From Coriolopsis trogii (lineage: Eukaryota > Basidiomycota > Agaricomycetes > Polyporales > Polyporaceae): 64,000 nt of DNA. Under the pieces are notes generated by a model. The model was given only the letters and a program-made list of their open reading frames with translations. It was not told the origin of the DNA and did no database searches. The stretch covers positions 1 to 64,000 of the forward strand of contig JAHYIO010000028.1 of assembly GCA_020543525.1 (NCBI GenBank), written 5' to 3'. Made by a program: the position numbers and the translations under genes. Positions 11,775 through 25,071 of this stretch are shown piece after piece (the stretch's first letter is position 1; every line of letters begins with the position of its first letter).

Positions 11775-13395
11775 GTGAAACAATGGAAGGATGAGTCGGC
11801 GGTGCATGAGGACGTGATAGAGACGGCGTGTACGTACAACTCACGCTTAATGATATCGCTCCCGGCTGGGAGCGCACTCGCTGACCGTTGGTTGGAGCGG
11901 CAACAGCGCGCCATTGGCAGTGACAGTAAGTGGAAACAAAAGGTGAGTTTGCGGCGGCGGAGCCAAGGTGAGTGACGGCGACTTACAATATGAGTCACTG
12001 CAAACGGAAGTGCGCTGTTGCCCGGTGGCCGAGGTGAGCGAGCACCCTGCACGTCATTGACAACCAGTCATACTCACAACGTGCAGGCCTCCTCCGGGAT
12101 GCGATGAGAGAGCGGAAGCGGGAGATGGAGCTCCTGCGCATAACACGTGCTGGCCGATCACACGCCGGCCGTCACGACGACGATAACGAGTTTACGTCTA
12201 GCGACGACGATGTGCGAGGGGACGAAGACAGTCATCTTCGCGTTCGCGAGCTAACGAGTACTGGCGTGAACGAGGACGGCGAGGAGCAGGATCAGGATCA
12301 GTTCCGCAAACCGGACGTCACTGACTCACGGACAATGGAAGGCACTCACCGACCGCTACCCCTGCTGTGCCTGACGAGGTGAGTAAGAGAGAAAAGAGCG
12401 ACGGGCTGAGGGCTGAGGGATGCTGGACAGCCTGACAGGACTCGGACAGGACTTCTTATGCAATCCGCCCGTATGCCGTTGCCCACGACGGGCGCCGTGT
12501 CCGCTCCTTCGCGTCGCACCATCATGACGCTCCGCCTCTCGCCTTCCCATGCACGACCGTCCCTGTCTCGCGTCAAAGTCGTTCAGGGTAAGATAATGAG
12601 GGAAGACGGAGCGGGTTGCCTCCGCCAAGCCTGGAAGAATGGAAGTGAGTGATCAGCCTATCTCTTGTCTTGACCAGCATCGTTGAGCTGATGATATCGC
12701 TCTTTCGCAGTCTTGAATCCATTACAAGACGCTCCTGCTCCTGTTCTGAACCGGGCGGGATCGCACAGACACGACTCAGTGACTTGCAGGGGAGCGGGCG
12801 CTGCCATGCACCGAGTCCCGAGCTCGCTTCAGCACTAGTACAGTAACCACATCACGGGCGCGCCTCGAAACCGCAATCCACACTCGCCTATGCACCACTC
12901 ATTCACACTGCGGGACGACCCTGTCGCATATCAGCAAGACCACTGTGGGCTCCCAGGGATCCTTGTCGTACGATCCCGGGCATCGTGGTACCTTCTCGTC
13001 GGAAAGGGTGTGGTGATCTACGCGACGCGCATGGATCTAGATAGATACAAGATGAGTGTGCACGGCTGCCGTCATCTTGGCACTGATCTCTGCGCAGCCG
13101 CAGGTTGAAACGTTAGGACACGCGGCGCAGTGGCTGAAGGAGATGAACATGGTGCCGCGAGCGGACTCTGCAAAGTACAACTTTGCACTCCAGACACGGA
13201 AGAAGCACTTGCGGTTCGTGTGGTCCATTATTTACCATAGAGTGCTGTAATAGTGGAGAAGATCAACCGCGGAGACCTTGTTATTTAGTCGCTAGCGAGG
13301 TTATTTGTGCGCAGATCACAGACAAGCGCGAGAAGGCGTATGAGCGGAGCAGCTACCTCTTCCGTACTATCGAGGTGGATCTCATGGAGCCGTGA
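11775..13395 (+). other. Candidate upstream exons of a hypothetical gene, unit 2
   Basis: Near-identical repeat of 2,720-4,340, with the ATG-started Asp/Glu-rich frame at 12,104-12,382 and the two acceptor-bordered stretches near 13,099 and 13,307. Few base changes; one Ser to Gly change in the acidic part. Confidence 0.35.
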
Positions 13396-13893
13396 CTTGG
13401 GGTGTGCGTTGGCAATTTCATGCATTTTCGTGATCAGCTGACGGGTCTGCAGCCGTCTCATCAACCATTCTTGCAGCCCCAACGGCGGTGCAAAGTTTGT
13501 CGACATCTCAAGCGGGAATGCTCCGTCTCAGGTGCGAATGCCGTCCATCTCACCAGGGTAGTATAGTCCATACGTCTAGTTCTGAAGCAACCCTGTCGCT
13601 TCCGCTGTCTCGGTCATGCAATTTTCTAACTCATGTCTGATTCCCGTCTGGGAACACAATATACTGGCCCAGCCACCAGCTCTTCCTTCTCCCTCCTAGC
13701 TTTGAACTCGCCCCTCCGTCTCTCGCTGCAATGTGCTTGTGCCCTCCCGGTCACCCTCAGCCCGTTGAACGTGACTATGTAAACAAGGCAGGAGCAGACC
13801 GAGGGCGGCTGCGAACGGCGCTGACGGATGCTCTCGGTGCGTCCTGCCACATATTCTCACAAACATGTCGCTGTCAAGACTAACCCGCCCCAG

Positions 13894-14432
13894 TGTCAAT
13901 CACAGAAAATCCACACGCAAGGATGTACTGGTCGCCAGAACGCTTCCGCCGGGAGGTGTTTGTGCGGTTCCGCCTCAAACTCGTTGGGTGGCCGCCGCAC
14001 ATCCCGTTCGGGAACCTCAGCAACTCGTCCGGCCCGTCTTCGGCGCAGATACGCGAGCTGAACGGCCTCTGGGCCAGGGGCGAGCTCTTCTTTGACACGG
14101 CAACGCCAGAGGAGGTCGCTCATGCACGGAAGAGTCTTTCCCAGGCGATTCCCGGCCCTCTGTTCCAAGCTCCGGCCCCGACGTATGTGCGGCGGGACAT
14201 GGGCAAGCGGCGCAAGCCGTACACCCGACATGTGAGGGAAGGCCCCAAGAGTGCAAAGATAGTCGAGGACGAAGTGGATAGGGCGGCAGGCAGCGGTGAG
14301 CACGGCAGGAATAAGCTGATGATGTGCAAGGGCGGGGCCCGGTTGATCTGGCACAAGGGTGTGTGGTGGGAATTGGGACAGGGCGAGCTGTCTGACGACC
14401 CAATCTCTGACTACTCAGACGATGAGTTGTAG
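13894..14432 (+). CDS. KLVGWP-type hypothetical protein, last exon, unit 2
   Basis: Repeat of 4,839-5,377, open to its stop. Against unit 1 it has Pro for Leu in the RRK(L/P)YTRH motif and Trp for Arg near GVW(R/W)ELG; a nearby codon change is silent. Same caveat about the start: acceptor CCCAG directly before the frame, first ATG about 30 bp inside. Confidence 0.6.
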
Positions 14433-15615
14433 TGTACATTCATATGATGTTCCCTGCTTCTGCTGCTGTTCCCACAAAGTTCGTACAGACCTCCCTCCCA
14501 ATTATGATGGGTTGAGATCGACTGCTCTCTTACAAAGTTTGTGTCGCGCTCGAGACTGGGCCCACGTATGAATGAGAAATCAACATGCACAAGCAGGTGA
14601 TCACAGGCTACTTTTCCTGCCGCGCAGGTAAGCAGGACGTGCGGTAAAAATTCGCCGCGAGTAGGCTCCCAGGCTGATGGTAGTCGTCTCTACAATGCTC
14701 CCGGCCGGGAGTCCCGGTCAACACGCAGCGCGGAACATGCTCAATAATTTGGATACATGACCCTGACCGCCTCTACGGTAGCACTACTGCTCAATGTCCC
14801 ATGAAGAGCCCCAATGAACTTGCAGCAATACATGAACCATACCATTCCTCATTCCTCGATGCCCTAGTAGAGATGCGGGCCCCTTCTCCAGTTGTCCCAG
14901 ACGTTGACTCGGAAATTGACCTTGAGCGGGCATCAACAGACAAGCGAACAGTCTGGGAGCATCAGAGATCCGGTCAGCGGCAACAACGGTGATATCAGGA
15001 GAGCAGTCGTGCTCAGGCCATGGATTGTCAATAATCCACTGCGCATATTAACCCTAGGACTGGCGTGACAGCTGCATCGAGGTCAACACGCACGATGACA
15101 AGCCTTCAAGCATGAGGCCAACATGCAGATGTTCCGGAGAGGAAGCAAGACCATGATTTGAAATAATTGTATGCACAACAAAAGCGAACCCTTTCAGCGA
15201 TCTGTGTGCGATTGACGGGGCCTACTCACCTGCCAAGCGGGTAGACGTGCGTTACCAACTCGCTACCAGCCGGGAGTCTCAGGCTTCTGTTATCCGGATA
15301 TGCGACCCTGACCGCAAGAGATGTTGTCCCTCGTACCATCCAACCGAAACACCGCTGCTCTGAGAACTCGGACTTGTGCGACAGCTGCGTCGAACACGCA
15401 CGATGACAAGCACTTGTTCGTCATCTTTGAGCCCGAGGTCAACATGCAGATCTTCCGTTGACGGAAGAATCTCTCGGACAGCGTCTGAAACAGATTCATT
15501 GCAACTATCGTATGTACTACAGAGTGAACTACCTTCAGCGACACGACTTTGAGACTCACTTGGGCTTCGTGGACGAATCGCGCTGAGTGACCACCTACCT
15601 CTGAGAACACGACTA
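14433..15615. other. Intergenic part of unit 2
   Basis: Copy of 5,378-6,560; no gene seen. Confidence 0.5.
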
Positions 15616-15737
15616 AGACAAATAGCCCACCTTTGAATGCATAGCCCATCTCTGAGACCAATAACCTACCTTTCAGACAAATAACCCACCTCTGAGACCA
15701 ATAACCTGCCTTTCAGACAAATAACCCACCTCTGAAC
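15616..15737. repeat. Minisatellite of about 40 bp, unit 2
   Basis: Same composition and copy number as 6,561-6,682, directly 3' of RING copy C. Confidence 0.8.
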
Positions 15738-15807
15738 GTCCAGAGGTAGACCATCGACCCGGGGAATCTTGCTCGCAAATCGTGCCTGTGGTGTGATCGC
15801 CAGCACG

Positions 15808-18800
15808 TCATGCGAGGCGAGAGTCCGCATCAGGGAGCACTCCGCGTCCTCCATCGCATCGCGTAAGTGGGATGGACTCCTGGCTCCTCTGCGAGCGCGA
15901 GTCGGGAGCGGAGGTCTCACGCGAGGCGGACGCGTACGGCTGCATGTCCGCGGGAGTCGTCCACGTCGCATGAGCATGGCCGCGGTCATAGTCGTGTTCG
16001 TGGTCGCCATGGCTGCGGCGAGTGCGATGGTGTTGCTGTTGCTGTTGCTCACCATCCGATCGGTGGGAGGCGGCGCTGTGCCCGCTGTGAGACGTGCGGC
16101 TACTGTGGACGCTGTGGGAGGTTTGATGGCTATGAGCGCTGTGGGAGCTATGGACGCTCTCAGCGTGGGACCAGCTCGACGCGACACTGCGCGGGCGCGA
16201 CTGAGCGGGGGGAGATGGGTCCTCCGAGGGAGCCTCGCTCGCCGGGTAGCTGCCCGAGTGGTTCGTCGCAGACCGAGAGCTGTACAGAGCGAGGCCCGTC
16301 CGCGGTCCCACCATTGCGTCGCGCTCGCGCTCATCTGGTGCACCGGTCATCGAGGGCTGTCGAGAATGACGGGTCGAGGGACGCGACCCACGCCGTGGTT
16401 CCGTCACGCGAGGCTGAGAGTCCGCCAGTTGCATCAGGGACCGGTTCACATCCTCCAGGTCGCGCAGGCTACTGACGACCTGACGAGAGCTGCCGGCACT
16501 GGCGCTCTGGTGTGGGCCTGGGTTGAAGAGGAGTCCCGACTCCGCGCCATCTCGGGCGGGCTCAGAACGGCCAGACACGGACATGTTGTCCCCAAAGACC
16601 GAGGGAGCCTGCCTGGGAGTCAACGTGTCGGTGAGAACGACAGGGCCGCCGTTGAGTTCGCCGATTGGCAGCTGCTCGACAGACTCTGTCGGGCGTGTGA
16701 ACAGATGGGGAGGTGGGAGGCCGTTGAGGTGAAGGTTGCCGAGGCTTGAGTTTCTGGATGACATCGTTGGGATTGTGCCCCACGAAGGCGCGGGAGAGGG
16801 CTCGACCTCGGGTTCCTCGGGCGCACGGCCTGTCGTCGAGCGTCCCGGGGGTGGAAGAGAGGCGATGGTCAGACCCAGAGGGTCGCTCATGCTCCTCGCC
16901 ATGCTCTGTGGAGGCGCGGACCTGCCAGAATGGTTGGCGTGTGGGGCAAGCATGGGCATCGCACTCAGAGACATGTTGGAGCTAGAGGCAGACGCAGCGA
17001 TCGTCCGATCAGACGAACCGAGAGGGTTGAGGAAGAGAGACGAAACTGCGGTGGAGGGTCCAGGCAACGGTCCATACTGTCCATGCTGCACGACACTGGT
17101 GCTCGGGCCCGCGACTGGGGCGTCCGATACACCGCTGAGTTGCAGCGGGTTGGCAGACGGGACAACGCTGCCGAAATCTGCGTCCACCTCTGAGGGCTCC
17201 CTGGCGATGACATAGGGCTCACGGGATTCATGTCCACGGGCCCTCACGGGCCATTTCGTAGTTTGCTCCTCGGGAACCCAAGTGATGCCAGTCGCGGGCA
17301 GATATACAGCGACATAACCCTCCTTGTGAGCAGGACCAGGACGCCACCCGAGAGGCGAATGTCCGGAGATGGGAGCATTGGGGGGAGGTACCCGGATACG
17401 CGCAGACCCTGTCTCAGCAGCGGCGTGTGCAGTAGCCGTGGAAGGCATGGGAAGGGGAGGTATCACAGGCGGCGGGTCGAGGTTGGATGCATTAGACACA
17501 TCCCCCCGCGAAAGGGTAGACGGGCCCAGGCGATCACTCGGTGGAGGCCGCAGGGATTCCAAGGGGACCTCGTTCGGCAATATCTCGTGTGGGTAGTCTT
17601 GATCACCGACCCAGACACAAGGCTTGCCAGGCTGCGGAGCGTATTGTCGTAGATGTTCTGGCCAGACGACTTCACCAATCCGCAGATCGCCAGAGTGCGG
17701 CGTGGGGGGAACGAGCGGCCTCGGCGTCACGTCTGCATCTCCATCCGTCAGACGGGGCGGAATGACCCTCTGCGAATGCGGCGCACCAGGTATCACCGCG
17801 GATTTTCGCTGTGTGGTCTCCTGGCGGTCAGCGGCGGTCCTGTACTTTGGCGGGTCTCCGGTGGTGGCAGCCGCAAAGTGAACTGAAGGCGCACGCGCCC
17901 GGGACCCACCCGAACTACTCCGCGACTGCGTTGTGGGTGCTGAGGGAGGAGCGGCAGGGGGCACACCCAGGCCAAGTGAAGCAACACCCTGCTGCGACGA
18001 GTGGACGCTAGACGCCACGTGTTCGCGAGTGAGGTTTGTGACGAGCGGAGTGTGTTCTGGAGGACGAGGAAGGGGATTTGGTGGTGGGTTCGTATATCGG
18101 TTGAGCTCCGCTTGTATTTGAGCATTCTGCTGACGCAGCTGAGCGATCTGCGGGGGAAGGAGGCGTTAGTGGTCGCAAAGGGACCATTACACATATGTGC
18201 GCAAGGACACACCTCGCTGTGAGATGGGTTAGTCAGTCCGCTGTGATCATCGCGCTGAGGCGTGAGACGCACCTTTGCAGTTTTTTTTCCATCTCATCGT
18301 ATTGCATCAAGATGTTCCTCTCGACGGACATGGAAACGTCGAGGTCATGTTGCTTTACTTGTGCATGGCGTTCGTGCGTTACCCGGAGACGTTCGAGCAG
18401 CTCCTTGTCTCGCACTCTCTCGATCTGCAACGCTTTGTATTGGTGCAGGGCAAGGATGGAGTTCCTGAGAGCCTGGTGCTGAAGGAGAAAATGCAAGGGT
18501 TCCGGTTGGTCACTCGTACGGCCCACGAGCGGCGGATGCGAAACAGTCACTCACAGTGCTCCCGACGTTGTGCCCGAGCCACGCGTCCACCTCGGCGACG
18601 AGGGCGTTGATGTCCTCGTCCTCCGCATCCTCCGCGAAGAGCAGTCCCACGCGCCTCAGGAACTCGTTCTCCTCCGCCATCCGTCCAGTGGAGGTCGGAC
18701 TGTCGCCAGAGGCCCGGTCAACGTGCAGCTTTTTGATGCGCTCCGGGTTGAAGGCCTTGCGGCACATGGGGCAATTGCTAGGATGGGTAGACCTCAGGCA

Positions 18801-19019
18801 GCTGCGCGCCGCACGATATTAGTGTCGCAGGAAACGGGATCACAGAGCCCCTCCACGGTGGCTGGTATAGTCGGAAAAGCGGTGGAAAGTGGATATGGAT
18901 ACGTACTCGTAGCAGAAGATGTGCCCGCACTGGATCGCATGTGGAGCTTTTGCGGGGGACGACCAGTTGTAAGCGTCCAGACAGACGTCGCATTGGGAAG
19001 AAGGGTGGACGACGAGCAT
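15808..19019 (-). CDS. RING-finger, coiled-coil, Ser/Pro-rich protein, copy C
   Basis: Exons 19019-18907, 18801-18555, 18478-18273, 18216-18213 (4-nt microexon) and 18147-15808, giving 969 residues, one fewer than copy B. All eight RING ligands and the coiled coil are kept, and every intron has GT-AG ends. Differences from B are scattered substitutions and small in-frame changes, for example a changed stretch near residue position 730 (GAES in C, RAEVS in B) and a different lead into the Gln run. Open throughout and probably as functional as B. Divergent neighbour: CT-rich tract and kinase remnant of unit 3. Confidence 0.75.
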
Positions 19020-19439
19020 CGCTGCGCTCTAGCCGTTCAAGGCCGAGTCTGCGCGTCGGGGAGACTGTTTTCTGTGAAGCAGCGGAGATGGTAAGTGGGG
19101 AGAGGAAAGAGGTGTATGCGGATTTCCTGTGAGTCAAGAGCGTCAACTGCAGCCATCACAACAACCAGACACTGCCACCCATTTCCGGAAGGTGCAGCGC
19201 CCCAGCTGTGCCTCCGCTTGGGCAACTGCATCGGACCTTGGGGGAACGAGGCGGCCGCGTGCAACGTTCGTATACATGGTTCGTGCCTCAGCGGACACCA
19301 GGGACGACGCAGAGAGCAGGGACCCGGGTCGCTGTCCGATCGCGCGCGCACGCTTGACGTCTGTCGGTCGCGCTCGACGCTCGTCTCCGGTCTCCCGCTC
19401 GCTCGCTCTTCTCGAGCTCTCTCCTCGCTCGCTCTCCTC

Positions 19440-19785
19440 CACTTCTGCCTCTGCCTCTGTCTCTGCCTCTGCCGCTGCCTCTGTCTCTCGCCGCTCGCTT
19501 GCTCACTCGTCCCTCGCTCTTCGCTCACTCTCAACACTCCTCGCTCGCTCTCAAGACTCCTCGCTCGCTCTCCATCTCTACCTCTGCCTCTGCTCCGTCT
19601 CAGCTGCCTCTCCCCGCTCGCTTGCTCACTCGTCCCTCGCTCTTCCCTCACTCTCAAGACTCCTCGCTCACTCTCAAGACTCCTCGCTCGCTCTCCATCT
19701 CTACCTCTGCCTCTGCTCCGTCTCTGCCTCTCCCCGCTCGCTTGCTCACTCGTCCCTCGCTCTTCCCTCACTCTCAACACTCCCC
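19440..19785 (+). repeat. CT-rich hexanucleotide repeat, unit 3 (long form)
   Basis: Longest of the three tracts: a shorter CTCTGC run followed by about three copies of the CTCGCTCTCCATCTC block. It adds about 220 bp relative to unit 2. Confidence 0.85.
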
Positions 19786-19834
19786 CATCTGTACGCGTCT
19801 CAATTCACCGCTCGCCCCCGACCTTCTGCGCACT

Positions 19835-21216
19835 CTCGGTCGAGGAGGATGTGGCAAGATGCTTCTCGCCCACGCGTCCTCTGGTGCCGGTCAAGGTATT
19901 TGGAAAGACTCGTGCACTCGTCTCACTCGCGCTTCGTACGTCCACGTCCATCGCCTCTACTCACGCTATCCTGTCTCCTTCACTACCGCATCCTTCCCAT
20001 CTAGTGCTTCTCTCGTTCTGCATCATCAGCACCCGATCGACACGCTCAGGCTCTTGTCTGCGGAACTAGCCCTGGCCCATCATAATCCACGCGCACATCG
20101 TGACATCAAGCCTGCGAACATCTTGCTCGCAACTGTCCGCATACTTCACTGTGCTAGTACGACGATACGACTGACTTCTCCGCCAACGCCGCCCGCACCG
20201 CGACTCGGACGCCGCGATCATCTGGAGCGTGAACGACCACCTCGAGTTCTCTCTCATCCGACACTACTCTGACGGCGATCTCGTTCTCAGACTCCCTCGA
20301 CAACTCTCTGTCTCTTTCAAGCTCTTCACGCTCAAGGTAGGACTTGAATAACGAATGTGCGCCGCTCTTCCATCCTGCGGTCTCAACTACGTCTTCACTA
20401 CTACAAAACACTCGCTGCCTCGTCCTCCCATGCTATCTCAAACTCTGTCTCTTCCTGTCTAGTGCTGCTCCTCTCCAAGACCCCATTGACACGCTCAGGC
20501 TCTTGTCTGCGGAACTAGCCCTGGCCCATCATACATCCACGCGCAGAGCCCGACATCAAGCCTGCGAACATCTTGCTCGCGACTCCCTGGATACCTCTGT
20601 ATGCTAGATACGACAACGGCCCAGACTCGTCCGAGCTGTCTCTCACCCGACGCTACGCTGCTCCGGAACTCATCAAAGTGCCTCCGTTCTGGATTACGAC
20701 GAGCATGTGAACTACTACAGTCTAGTTATCTGCAATCCGAGTCCTTGTGTGCACCACTCTGCCACCTATCGGCCTCCTGCTCCCATCCGGAACACTAATT
20801 CACTCTGCCGCTCACGCTGTCTCAAACTCTGTCTCCCTCACGACACCGTCCCCTTCTAGTGCTTCCCTCTATCTGTCTGACGACTCCGCCATCCGCTGAA
20901 CTGGTCCTGGTCCTCGGACTCACGCGCAGGACGTCCAACATCAAGCCTGAGAACATCTGCATCTCGGCCGACGGCTACATCGTGATCACGGACTTTGGGT
21001 CATCTAGGAACCGCGCTCTGCTGACGAATGACGAGTACGACGGGCTTGTCTCCGGCCCCAATGCCGCTTGGACCGCGTCTCGGACGTTCAGGCCGCTGTT
21101 CAGTACGACAACCTCACGCTACGCTGCTCCAGAACTCCTCAAAGCGCCTGCGACGTCGACGGAGCTCGCGTGTGGACTACTACAGTCTGAGTGTCATGCT
21201 GCGGGAACGAGTCTGA
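19835..21216 (+). pseudogene. Protein-kinase pseudogene, unit 3 (least decayed copy)
   Basis: Carries the glycine loop LGRGGCGK, a subdomain II-like VKVFGKTRALV in another frame (near 19,887) that units 1 and 2 have lost, and an intact HRDIKPANILLA box near 20,100. It then has a stretch of about 220 bp absent from units 1 and 2, a second DIKPAN box near 20,555, NIKPENICI, TDFGSSRN, RYAAPEL and DYYSLSV. Frames still change between boxes, so it remains a pseudogene, but it shows that the ancestor was a real kinase with HRD. Confidence 0.65.
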
Positions 21217-21264
21217 CGACCTGCCTGCGCATTCTGGGGACCGATGGGAGTGCGCTAGTCTGGG

Positions 21265-22861
21265 GTGAAACAATGGAAGGATGAGTCGGCGGTGCGTGAG
21301 GACGTGATAGAGATGGCGTGTACGTACAACTCATGCATAATGATATCGCTCCCGGCTGGGAGCGCACTCGCTGACCGTCGGTTGGAGCGGCAACAGAGCG
21401 CCATTGGCAGTGACAGTAAGTGGAAACAAAAGGTGAGTTTGCGGCGGCGGAGCCAAGGTGAGTGACGGCGACTTACAACATGAGTCACTGCAAACGGAAG
21501 TGCGCTGTTGCCCGGTGGCCGAGGTGAGCGAGCACCCTGCACGTCATTGACAACCAGTCATACTCACAACGTGCAGCAGGCCTCCTCCGGGATGCGATGA
21601 GAGAGCGGAAGCGGGAGATGGAGCTCCTGCGCATAACACGTGCTGGCCGATCACACGCCGGCCGTCACGACGACGATAACGAGTTTACGTCTAGCGACGA
21701 CGATGTGCGAGGGGACGAAGACAGTCATCTTCGCGTTCGCGAGCTAACGAGTACTGGCGTGAACGAGGACAGCGAGGAGCAGGATCAGGATCAGTTCCGC
21801 AAACCGGACGTCACTGACTCACAGACAATGGAAGGCACTCACCGACCGCTACCCCTGCTGTGCCTGACGAGGTGAGTAAGAGAGAAAAGAGCGACGGGCT
21901 GAGGGCTGAGGGATGCTGGACAGCCTGACAGGACTCGGACAGGACTTCTTATGCAATCCGCCCGTATGCCGTTGCCCACGACGGGCGCCGTGTCCGCTCC
22001 TTCGCGTCGCACCATCATGACGCTCCACCTCTCGCCTTCCCATGCACGACCGTCCCTGTCTCGCGTCAAAGTCGTTCAGGGTAGGATAATGAGGGAAGAC
22101 GGAGCGGGTTGCCTCCGCCAAGCCTGGAAGAATGGAAGTGAGTGATCAATCTATGTCGTTGAGCTGATGATATCGCTCTTTCGCAGTCTTGAATCCATTA
22201 CAAGACGCTCCTGCTCCTGTTCTGAACCGGGCGGGATCGCACAGACACGACTCAGTGACTTGCAGGGGAGCGGGCGCTGCCATGCACCGAGTCCCGAGCT
22301 CGCTTCAGCACTAGTACAGTAACCACATCACGGGCGCGCCTCGAAACCGCAATCCACACTCGCCTATGCACCACTCATTCACACTGCGGGACGACCCTGT
22401 CGCATATCAGCAAGACCACTGTGGGCTCCCAGGGATCCTTGTCGTACGATCCCGGGCATCGTGGTACCTTCTCGTCGGAAAGGGTGTGGTGATCTACGCG
22501 ACGCGCATGGATCTAGATAGATACAAGATGAGTGTGCACGGCTGCCGTCATCTTGGCACTGATCTCTGCGCAGCCGCAGGTTGAAACGTTAGGACACGCG
22601 GCGCAGTGGCTGAAGGAGATGAACATGGTGCCGCGAGCGGACTCTGCAAAGTACAACTTTGCACTCCAGACACGGAAGAAGCACTTGCGGTTCGTGTGGT
22701 CCATTATTTACCATAGAGTGCTGTAATAGTGGAGAAGATCAACCGCGGAGACCTTGTTATTGAGTCGCTAGCGAGGTTATTTGTGCGCAGATCACAGACA
22801 AGCGCGAGAAGGCGTATGAGCGGAGCAGCTACCTCTTCCGTACTATCGAGGTGGATCTCAT
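21265..22861 (+). other. Candidate upstream exons of a hypothetical gene, unit 3
   Basis: Repeat of 2,720-4,340 with the Asp/Glu-rich frame at 21,597-21,875. The acceptor before it reads GTGCAGCAG instead of GTGCAG (3 bp longer), and about 17 bp near 22,155 are missing relative to unit 2. Confidence 0.35.
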
Positions 22862-23349
22862 GGAGCCGTGACTTGGGGTGTGCGTTGGCAGTTTCATGCA
22901 TTTCCGTGATCAGCTGACGGGTCTGCAGCCGTCTCATCAACCATTCTTGCAGCCCCAACGGCGGTGCAAAGTTTGTCGACATCTCAAGCGGGAATGCTCC
23001 GTCTCAGGTGCGAATGCCGTCAATCTCACCAGGGTAGTATAGTCCATATGTCTAGTTCTGAAGCAACCCTGTCGCTTCCGCTGTCTCGGTCATGCAACTT
23101 TCTAACTCATGTCCGATTCCTGGCCCGGCTGCCAGCTCTTCCTTCTCCCTCCTAGCTTTGAACTCGCCCCTCCGTCTCTCGCTGCAATGTGCTTGTGCCC
23201 TCCCGGTCACCCTCAGCCCGTTGAACGTGACTATGTAAACAAGGCAGGAGCAGACCGAGGGCGGCTGCGAACGGCGCTGACGGATGCTCTCGGTGCGTCC
23301 TGCCACATATTCTCACAAACATGTCGCTGTCAAGACTAACCCGCCCCAG

Positions 23350-23888
23350 TGTCAATCACAGAAAATCCACATGCAAGGATGTACTGGTCGCCAGAACGCT
23401 TCCGCCGGGAGGTGTTTGTGCGGTTCCGCCTCAAACTCGTCGGGTGGCCGCCGCACATCCCATTCGGGAACCTCAGCAACTCGTCCGGCCCGTCTTCGGC
23501 GCAGATACGCGAGCTGAACGGCCTCTGGGCCAGGGGCGAGCTCTTCTTTGACACGGCAACGCCAGAGGAGGTCGCTCATGCACGGAAGAGTCTTTCCAAG
23601 GCAATTCCCGGCCCCCTGTTCCAAGCTCCGGCCCCGACGTATGTGCGGCGGGACATGGGCAAGCGGCGCAAGCCGTACACCCGACATGTGAGGGAAGGCC
23701 CCAAGAGTGCAAAGATAGTCGAGGATGAAGTGGATAGGGCGGCAGGCAGCGGTGAGCACGGCAGGAATAAGCTGATGATGTGCAAGGGCGGGGCCCGGTT
23801 GATCTGGCACAAGGGTGTGTGGCGGGAATTGGGACAGGGCGAGCTGTCTGACGACCCAATCTCTGACTACTCAGACGATGAGTTGTAG
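23350..23888 (+). CDS. KLVGWP-type hypothetical protein, last exon, unit 3
   Basis: Repeat of 4,839-5,377. The frame and stop are intact, with few substitutions (Lys for Gln in SLS(K/Q)AIPG). It has Pro in RRKPYTRH like unit 2 and Arg in GVWRELG like unit 1. Confidence 0.6.
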
Positions 23889-25071
23889 TGTACATTCATA
23901 TGATGTTCCCTGCTTCTGCTGCTGTCCCCCACAAAGTTCGTACAGACCTCCCTCCCAATTGTGATGGGTTGAGATCGACTGCTCTCTCACAAAGTTTGTG
24001 TCGCGCTCGAGACTGGGCCCATGTATGAATGAGAAATCAACATGCACAAGCAGGTGATCACAGGCTACTTTTCCTGCCGCGCAGGTAAGCAGGACGTGCG
24101 GTAAAAATTCGCCGCGAGTAGGCTCCCAGGCTGATGGTAGTCGTCTCTACAACGCTCCCGGCTGGGAGTCCCGGTCAACGCGCAGCGCGGAACATGCTCA
24201 ATAATTTGGCTACATGACCCTGACCGCCTCTACGGTAGCACTACTGCTCAATGTCCCATGAAGAGCCCCAATGAACTTGCAGCAATACATGAACCATACC
24301 ATTCCTCATTCCTCAATGCCCTAGTAGAGATGCGGGCCCCTTCTCCAGTTGTCCCAGACGTTGACTCGGAAATTGACCTTGAGCGGGCATCAACAGACAA
24401 GCGAACAGTCTGGGAGCATCAGAGATCCGGTCAGCGGCAACAACGGTGATATCAGGAGAGCAGTCGTGCTCAGGCCATGTATTGTCAATAATCCACTGCG
24501 CATATTAACCCTAGGACTGGCGTGACAGCTGCATCGAGGTCAACATGCACGATGACAAGCCTTCAAGCCCGAGGCCAACATGCAGATGTTCCGGAGAGGA
24601 AGCAAGACCATGATTTGAAATAATTGTATTCACAACAAAAGCAAACCCTTTCAGCGATCTGTGTGCGATTGACGCAGCCTACTCACCTGCCGAGCGGGTA
24701 GACGTGCGTTACCAACTCGCTACCAGCCGGGAGTCTCAGGCTTCTGTTATCCGGATATGCGACCCTGACCGCAAGAGATGTTGTCCCTCGTACCATCCAA
24801 CCGAAACACCGCTGCTCTGAGAACTCGGACTTGTGCGACAGCTGCGTCGAACACGCACGATGACAAGCACTTGTTCGTCATTTTTGAGCCCGAGGTCAAC
24901 ATGCAGATCTTCCGTTGACGGAAGAATCTCTCGGACAGCGTCTGAAACAGATTCATTGCAACTATCGTATGTACTACAGAGTGAACTACCTTCAGCGACA
25001 CGACTTTGAGACTCACCTGGGCTTCGTGGACGAATCACGCTGAGCGACCACCTACCTCTGAGAACACGACT
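23889..25071. other. Intergenic part of unit 3
   Basis: Copy of 5,378-6,560 with more base changes than between units 1 and 2; no gene seen. Confidence 0.5.

Larger units (their letters stand above)
9159..18210. repeat. Tandem array unit 2 (about 9.05 kb)
   Basis: Direct repeat of unit 1, nearly identical by eye. It has the shortest CT-rich tract of the three copies. It holds the 5' end of RING copy B at its left, a kinase remnant, the KLVGWP exon and the large last exon of RING copy C at its right. Confidence 0.95.

Noticed and set aside
15769..16749. 326-codon frame on the plus strand
   Set aside because: Antisense to the Ser/Pro-rich last exon of RING copy C. It has no domain, and its length changes between units because it depends on single bases.
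19095..20069. 324-codon frame on the plus strand, and similar ones at 897-1,754 and 10,077-10,799
   Set aside because: Open only because CT-rich repeats lack stop codons; composition is repeat-driven and the frames break in other units.
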